Notes under the pieces: model-generated
Told to the model about the DNA's origin: nothing
The model's input: the letters and a program-made list of their open reading frames with translations, nothing else
The model's database searches: none
Shown here: in pieces, positions 25,001 to 31,240 of the stretch
Position numbering within the stretch: the stretch's first letter is position 1
How the letters are laid out: each line of letters opens with the position of its first letter
Made by a program: the position numbers and the translations under genes
DNA from: Chloromonas sp. AAM2
Lineage: Eukaryota > Chlorophyta > Chlorophyceae > Chlamydomonadales > Chlamydomonadaceae
Length of the DNA: 31,240 nucleotides
Direction of reading: 5' to 3'
Assembly (NCBI GenBank): GCA_004335635.1
Contig: QAXH01005261.1
Span: 8,506-39,745, forward strand

Positions 25001-28000
25001 TGCGCTGCTCAAGAAACAAGCACTGCAGGTAGGATGTGCATTTGAATGGTGCTGTTGATATGCTCTTAGCATGTCAGCCTCAGCCGAGGCTACTCAACAA
25101 AACAAAATATTTGTTGTTCAGCTTCTGTTCACACATTATTCATGGACACATGACTTGAAACGCTGCTACTGGACAAGTGTGCGTGTATCAGGGCCATGTC
25201 ACCAACGGCCAGGTGCCAACCGCAGGAAATGCTTCCCAAACAGAAGATTCAAGGTTCTGCTTTCAAGTTCCAGAACGTATATGCAACCTTGTGGCCTGCT
25301 TCGTTATGCACGGGGGTCACTGTGCCTTGCAGCCCCTTCTTGCTGACGGAAGGACTACAGATGGCAAGGCATCACAAGTGGGCACCAGAGGCGCGCCTGA
25401 TGGCAATGGTGGCGCTGATGGTGATGGCGGTGTGGTGGCATCGTGCGGCGCGTGGGAGCGCCTGGCGTGCAGCCTGGTGGCGGACATTCGGGAGCAGCCC
25501 AAGCTGCTGGAAGGGGGAGAGCTAAGGGACTATCAGATGCATGTGAGTTGGTTCTGTTGACAGCAGGGAAGCCAAGGGTCAGGATGGGCACTGCCCTGAC
25601 TGACGTACCCTGAGCAAAACGCGTGACTGTATGAACTGCTCTGCATGGGAGCAGCTGACGCAGACATGCACGGGGGGATGAGACTGTTGCATTTGAGCAG
25701 GAGGTGTTGGACTGAGATCTTCAGTGCATGATGGGCCCAACACGGGCTCTCCAACAAAAGGCACAAACAACAAACAATGGGCACAAATGTCTGGCTGATC
25801 ACGTCACAAGTTGCTTATGAGGCCAACAATCGATTCCCATCATAATCTTCACTTTTTGAACGTCACTTCAACTCACTTAGCACTTGCAGCGGTTTTACTC
25901 ACGTGCCTTGTGTGAGGTCAGCCTGTTGTGTGAGATGCAGATGACACAGCAAACCCTAGCATGCATGCCCTTCGTCACCTGATTCCTTGAATAGCAGTCC
26001 TGATTCCTTGAATAAGCAGTCCAACCATTCCTACCGCGCAGCTTCAGGATACCATACACCTATCTTGGGCACGACATGCCTTTCACTCCAGGCACATTCA
26101 CCCAACAGCATGCAGCGGTTTCCAGTTATTTCGTCCCTGGTGCTTTCGGGCTGCAGGGTCTGCGTTGGATGGTTGCTCTGCGAGATGTGGGGCTCAGCGG
26201 GATTCTGGCGGACGACATGGGACTGGGCAAGACTGTGCAGGTACTGGGAAGCATGGCTGGTATAGCATGTGGCAGCAATAGTAATGAGTTGATGAGTTCA
26301 GCAATGTTAAGCTTCCGAAGGTGTGTATGGTGCACCCTCATGTATGGGCACCAGTGGCCAGGAAAGTGTTGCCGTGCACGCAAACATGCTGTTGCAAACT
26401 GTACAGCCACAGCCGCACTGTGAGCATATCCATGCACAATTCTGCTTGTTGAGTTCATGTGGGTGGCTATCACATCTCTTCCCTTGTTTTGCCACAGTTG
26501 AGTATCATGAAAATTTCGGCAGTGTCCGGCCAGCGCTGTGCTCCTCACTGCATTAGTGGTAAGCTTGTTCCTTCCCATGCTGTGCCATGTGTATGCTATC
26601 GCCGTGCTGTGCGTCCATGTGGGTGCTAATGCTGCTGTGCTGCTCAGGTCATCTCCCTTGTGTGCTACTGCATGGAGTCGCGTGGCGACAAGGGACCCTA
26701 CCTTGTTGCGGCACCGGCCAGCGTGCTGCAGAACTGGGCCCTGGAGTTCGAGCGATGGGCGCCGAGCGTCAAGGCAAGCAAGCCCCCTTCACCTGGCTCA
26801 GGACATGCATCAGTGATGGCATGTATGTAGTACAAGTGTAATGCCTCGCTGGCGTGTCACACTAGTACTTGTCACGTACACACATACTTAGAAACCGCTT
26901 CTCCATGTAATAATCACCTGCCATGCCCGGTGCATCTCACATGGAGTTGTATGAACACACATCAGGAAAGGCATCACAGGAATGGGATTGGCAATCTGAC
27001 GCGGACTTTGGGCCTCCCTAACCCTGGCACTTGGTGCTAACCGTATGTCATGCCTTGTTTCATTCTTCAAGGCTGTCTCCTTCCCCACCTCCTCACATAC
27101 AAGCAATAAGCTCTGAATGTCCACCGTTCTCCTTCCAAGGAGTAGTTGACTGCAACGCCCTTCTTTCCACCGTTTGCAGCACTAGTATCAACCAAGCACT
27201 GCCCTCACCACTTCCACAGGTTGTTATGTACCACGGCGGGCCCGAGAAGCGCGAGGCTGCCTGGATCCAGGCGGTGCACACCTCCAAGCGAGGCGAGGTG
27301 CCCCGCTTCCACGTCATGCTCACCACCTATGACTACCTTATGGGCAAGCTAGACAGACCACGGCTCAGCAGGCGGGTGAAAGTACGGTTTCTGGGTGGTG
27401 GCTACACTGCCTGGGTTCTTGAAAGGCACTGCTCAAAATGCCGTGGACTTGCTAGTGGGGCCAGGTTGCACCACTCCAACCTAGGCCCCGTCCCTTGGTG
27501 GCTAGCGTTTACAGCCCGATGCATGATGGCCGTGATACTGACATATCACTCAATCACTGAACCTTGCATGTGCATGTTTTTTGGGGGCACCATGCCCATG
27601 CTTTGCTTAGGATGGGGGTGTTGGCTGCTGCTGAGCGCCTAGCTGGTTGGTCCTGCGGTACCGTGGGTTGAAGCATGAGAAGCTATGTAATGATGTGTGA
27701 AATGTGACTCGATCACTCGTTGGCAGTAAAGTGAGGCCAACTAAATCATGGCAGCTACATGTTTTTGTCACCCGGAATTAAACACATTAACTTCATTATC
27801 TGTATAACTCAAATTCTCAGATCATTCTCATACAGTGTCACACGTGCAGCATGGTTGGTATTGCAGGTGTCCTACAGAGTATGCTTCTTACTATGCCATG
27901 GTAGCGTCATAAGCCTGTTACCCAGACCCCCATGTACCACACGTGCAGGCTGTCCTGGAGTCACGTGATCATTGACGAGGGACACAGGATGAAGAACGCC

Positions 28001-31000
28001 GACTGCAAGCTGGCCAGGGAGCTAGCGCACTACAAGTCCAGATGCAGGCTGCTGCTCACAGGTGTGCATGGGGGGTTCATTTGTGGTAATACCCACTTGT
28101 AAATGAGTGTAAACTTCATTCACAGCCTGATGTGATGAAGGGCTGCAGGCCGCTGCTCAATGGGCATGGCAGGTATGGTTTGTTGATCAAGCCGTGTACA
28201 CCCTCAGGACCAGCCCACAGTCATGTGCTCATTTGGAGCGTGGGCCAGGGCAATCAGCTCGTCCCAGCCTGATATGAATGAAGCCTTCAGTCCTCTGCTC
28301 ATCAGAGCATACAGACTGCTGGGTAAGGCAGCTGTGTGAGGTGCAATGTGAGGCTGGCTGAGCTGCCATTCACAGGTGGCATGTCACTTGGCATTTTGGC
28401 TGCTTTGCACCTTTTCCGCCATTCTCCATGGATTTGCGTGTTGCAGTTGTGCAGCAGAACAGAAAGTTGGGTCGACTATTCAAAGCCACCCCACTTATCG
28501 TACGCTTTGCCCTACGTGATCCCTGCTGGGCTGTCCCTTGCCGCTGGCCCTGTCCAATGCCCTTCCAGGCACCCCTTTACAGAACAACCTGAACGAGCTG
28601 TGGTCCCTGCTGCACTTCCTGCTGCCCGGGGCCTTTGGTGCCGCGGAGGACTTCAGCCGCTGGTTCTCGCAGCCCCTGGAGGCCCTGAGGGCGGGCGGGG
28701 CGGGGGACGTGGGCGCGGGGGACATGGCGGGGGGCACGGGGCTGACGGAGGAAGAGTTCATGCTGGCCACAAACAGACTGCATCAGGTACGGAATGGATT
28801 CATCTATCTATTCGTACCAGGAGAACCGTCACCGGTCAGGAATCGGGATGGGCACTGACCTACCCTGAGCAGGAAAACACAACGAGGAGTGGGGCGAACG
28901 GCATCCTTTCAAATTGCTGCCCGTTTGATGCACTGTCATGGCTCTACTGATGTCAACATAGTATGTGGATGTGGGTGTGAATGTGGGCGGTGCTTGGGAC
29001 AGAGAACAGGACGCATATGCTGCGCCTAGCAGGCTGCACCCAGCCAAGCATCTGCAAACAAATACGACACCGGAGTGATAGATAGGGCGCTACGCCTTTC
29101 CTCAGTGTGCCTTTCACAGGCTCCAGCCATCAAAACAGAACGGGATACTCGCAAACAACTGCAGGACATGTGCTTGTGTGCTCCTGACAGGTGCTTCGCC
29201 CCTTTGTCCTGCGCCGTCTGGTGGGCAGTGTGGCCACAGAGCTGCAGGGCAAGGAGGAGCGGTGCATCCTTTGCACACAGACGCCGTACCAGACAGCGCT
29301 GAACCAAATGGTGAGTGGAAGAGGACGAAGAGTAGGCAGTACGAGTGAAGGGACGGTGGTAGCACTCGTGTAGATGTGTATGCTGCAAATGAATGCAGTG
29401 TATGCAATGTATGCATGCAAGTGTATGCTGCAAATGTACGCACTGTACGCACACCCAGATGGTGAGAGGAAGAGGAAGAGTAGTCAACGGAAGTGCAGAG
29501 AGGACACGCCCTGCAGCATTCCACCAAGTCTTGTGCTGTGAACACTAGAGATGTGGACATCACAACTTTTGCATACACTGCAGGTACACAGTGCCACTAG
29601 GACATGTAGGGCATGTAGGGCATGTAGACATGACCCATGGATCTCTCCTTAATGACTGCAAGCTTGTACAGGGCTTCATACTTTTTTTTGTTTTTGCCCG
29701 GGATGGGTCAGGACAGTGAAAGCTTCCCTGAAATAGACGCAAGTAATCTCACAGCCTCCCTTCCAGCATATTGATTAAACGATTTTATGTGTGTAAACAC
29801 GACGTGCATGCCTTCCCTCTTGCCTGCATGTTTGCACAGGTGCGTCAGAGCCTGGTGTCCGGGCCCACGAGCGAGTCGGGCGCCGGAGGACAGCAGCAGC
29901 TGAGTGTGAGCGTGCGCAACACCGTCATGGAGCTGCGCAAGATAGCAAACCACCCATTGCTCAGGTGCATGTGTGTCATACATGGGATGGGATTAACGGG
30001 GTTAGACAGCTGCAGTCTGCTCATTGGCACACTAGAACTGTGGTTAGTCAGTGTTTTTGACCTTACGTTTGTCTGCCTTTCCCGGTCCGTTCTTGCTGAG
30101 GGTAGGTCAGGGTGCTACCCATCCCATATCAATTCCCGAGATGGGCTTGACGCAACCATTCAGCTGTTCGTTCAAATAGTCATGTGTGTATGCTACCTGA
30201 TGCAGCTCGCTTCACCCTGTCCATGCCGAGGAGGACGTACCGGGAGGGGCGCTTAACCAAACACCGATGACCGGGGGTGGAGGACCCACACAGGTGGGAC
30301 CGCAACAATCACACAAAACAACCCCCATAGTGGCGTTGCAGCACTGAGCAATGCTGCCAATGCGTGTCTCGGGGTGGTTCTCGTGGCTTTGCTCTTTGCA
30401 TTATGCTTGATGGCAGATAGTTGTCTGTCTGTCATGGGGATTTGTGTCCCCTGCCACTTATGCAAGGGCCTTGCCCCAAACGCGTCTGCCTTGCTTGCTC
30501 TCCCTTTCCCCTGCAGCCCTGTCAGTCCTCAGTACCCGCGCTTGTGAGCCTCAGTGGCAAGATGGAGGTGCTCGACAGACTGCTGCTCAAACTGCACGCA
30601 AGAGGTCACAAGGTGAGGGTAAAGGCAACGGCAAGTGCAAGGGTTAGGTGGGCATGTGCACCTGTGCACGAACCACTGTGTTCCTTGCAAAGGTGAACAC
30701 ACTGCGCCAAGGTGAGCAGAGGATGAGTGGGATGGGGCTTATGTGGAAGGGGATGAGGGACGAAGTGTGGAGCAAGGATAGGGTGTGGACGTGTGCAGTA
30801 GTAGTGGTGAGGATGCATGAGGTAGTAGTGATGATGCATGATGTCTTCTAGATTTCCACCCATAACCAACACTCAATGTCTATCCATATTATTACTGTCT
30901 CCAGGTGCTCTTGTTCTGCACCATGACGTCAGTACTGGACCTGGTCGAGGACCTGCTGAGCTGGAGGGGTCTTGGGCAGGGCGCGCTGAGGCTGGACGGG

Positions 31001-31052
31001 AGCACTACGGCATCGGAGAGGGGACAGCTCATTGCTGACTTCAACAGGACAG
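22013..31052 (+). CDS. SNF2/BRM-type chromatin-remodelling ATPase (partial, 3' end beyond window)
   Basis: Catalytic subunit of a SWI/SNF-like nucleosome remodeller, acting in the nucleus. Sixteen exons: 22013-22324, 22414-23084, 23411-24212, 24403-24549, 24897-25028, 25333-25542, 26157-26240, 26648-26773, 27220-27371, 27949-28061, 28569-28786, 29191-29310, 29840-29964, 30206-30293, 30517-30612, 30905-31052; about 1180 residues, all in phase. Residues 1-595 are Ala/Pro/Gln/Thr-rich and probably disordered. Residues 596-688 (KKEE-type basic helix, then [14 protein letters not shown] and [15 protein letters not shown]) match the HSA/post-HSA region of the BRM and STH1 group. The ATPase lobe follows: [19 protein letters not shown] (motif I), [23 protein letters not shown] (DEGH box, about 887), [13 protein letters not shown] (III), [18 protein letters not shown]. 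The second lobe begins with [18 protein letters not shown] and [12 protein letters not shown]. Motifs V-VI and any bromodomain are beyond the edge. Starts at 22013 or 22214 are both possible. Confidence 0.95.
24640..24695 (-). repeat. Dispersed intronic repeat, copy 2
   Basis: The minus strand reads CCTGACCTACCCTAAGCAAG followed by AAAGCAAAACGAACGAGG. It matches copies at 4095, 28845 and 30091. It lies in the SNF2 gene intron between exons 4 and 5. Confidence 0.7.
25581..25625 (+). repeat. Dispersed intronic repeat, copy 3
   Basis: AGGATGGGCACTGCCCTGAC is followed after a short insertion by GTACCCTGAGCAAAACGCG. It lies in the SNF2 gene intron after exon 6. Confidence 0.75.
28845..28887 (+). 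repeat. Dispersed intronic repeat, copy 4
   Basis: GGGATGGGCACTGACCTACC is followed by CTGAGCAGGAAAACACAACG. This is the copy closest to the consensus seen here. It lies in the SNF2 gene intron after exon 11. Confidence 0.8.
30091..30127 (-). repeat. Dispersed intronic repeat, copy 5
   Basis: The minus strand reads ATGGGATGGGTAGCACCCTG followed by ACCTACCCTCAGCAAGA. It lies in the SNF2 gene intron between exons 13 and 14. Confidence 0.75.
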
Positions 31053-31196
31053 GTGATGGGGCAGGGAGACGTTGGGTAGCGTACAGCCAATCATGAAGCA
31101 TGACGATGGTTGTTGAAAGCCTGATGTACAAAGCCTGATGGATTTGTTAAGGCTTGTTTATTGTTTCATCATGAAAGCCATAATAAGACACCGGCT

Positions 31197-31233
31197 GGGG
31201 AATGCCCTGGCCTACCCTGAGCAAAACGAGTGG
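31197..31233 (+). repeat. Dispersed intronic repeat, copy 6
   Basis: GGGGAATGCCCTGGCCTACC followed by CTGAGCAAAACGAGTGG lies at the right edge of the window, after the last visible exon of the SNF2 gene. Confidence 0.7.
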
Positions 31234-31240
31234 TGCTCTG

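Noticed and set aside
25193..25213. Possible small SNF2 exon (GHVTNGQ between CAG and GTGCCA)
   Set aside because: It keeps the frame but is not needed; the exons at 24897-25028 and 25333-25542 already join in phase, and there is no family support.

Overview
The window reads as nuclear DNA of a green alga, most likely a chlorophycean of the Chlamydomonadales (Volvocales) type. Evidence: genes made of many short exons (34 to about 800 bp) separated by GT-AG introns of a few hundred bases, nearly all with CAG acceptors and GTGAGT/GTGTGT/GTAAGT-like donors; long Ala/Pro/Gln-rich or acidic linkers; many minisatellites in introns; and p25-alpha and EF-hand proteins of kinds common in ciliated algae. 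No long uninterrupted ORF corresponds to a whole protein, so every gene below was rebuilt by eye from exon frame, splice sites and phase. The species is inferred, not shown.

Layout, left to right. (1) A dienelactone-hydrolase-like alpha/beta hydrolase, minus strand, 3' part cut by the left edge (120-1737). (2) A protein with two p25-alpha (TPPP-like) domains, minus strand, 2535-6054, with its first exon not found; a tRNA-Met(CAU)-like sequence lies just upstream of its first recognised exon, probably in intron 1. (3) A poorly coding stretch (6192-7762) with a basic-repeat ORF resembling the N-terminus of algal Helitron-type elements. (4) An acidic, poly-Asp protein ending in two EF-hands, minus strand, 7763-10642. 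(5) A divergent, unrecognised small gene on the plus strand, 10931-12283. (6) A gene-free stretch to 13796. (7) A complete 15-exon glycerol kinase, minus strand, 13797-20295, which carries an apparent 14-nt deletion and frameshift in exon 7. (8) A divergent intergenic region with a diverged tandem duplication (20296-22012). (9) A SNF2/BRM-type chromatin-remodelling ATPase, plus strand, 22013-31052, cut by the right edge in the second helicase lobe.

The genes do not form a pathway. Glycerol kinase is glycerol entry into lipid/central metabolism; the hydrolase is a general carboxylic-ester type; the p25-alpha and EF-hand proteins may be microtubule/cilium or Ca2+ related; the SNF2 protein is nuclear. 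No system such as a CRISPR array, prophage or biosynthetic cluster is present. The most unusual points are the frameshift in glycerol kinase exon 7, the intronic tRNA-Met with both bases of the 8-14 pair changed, a GC-AG intron in the ATPase core of the SNF2 gene, a dispersed intronic repeat found in both orientations, and exon-fragment duplications in two genes.
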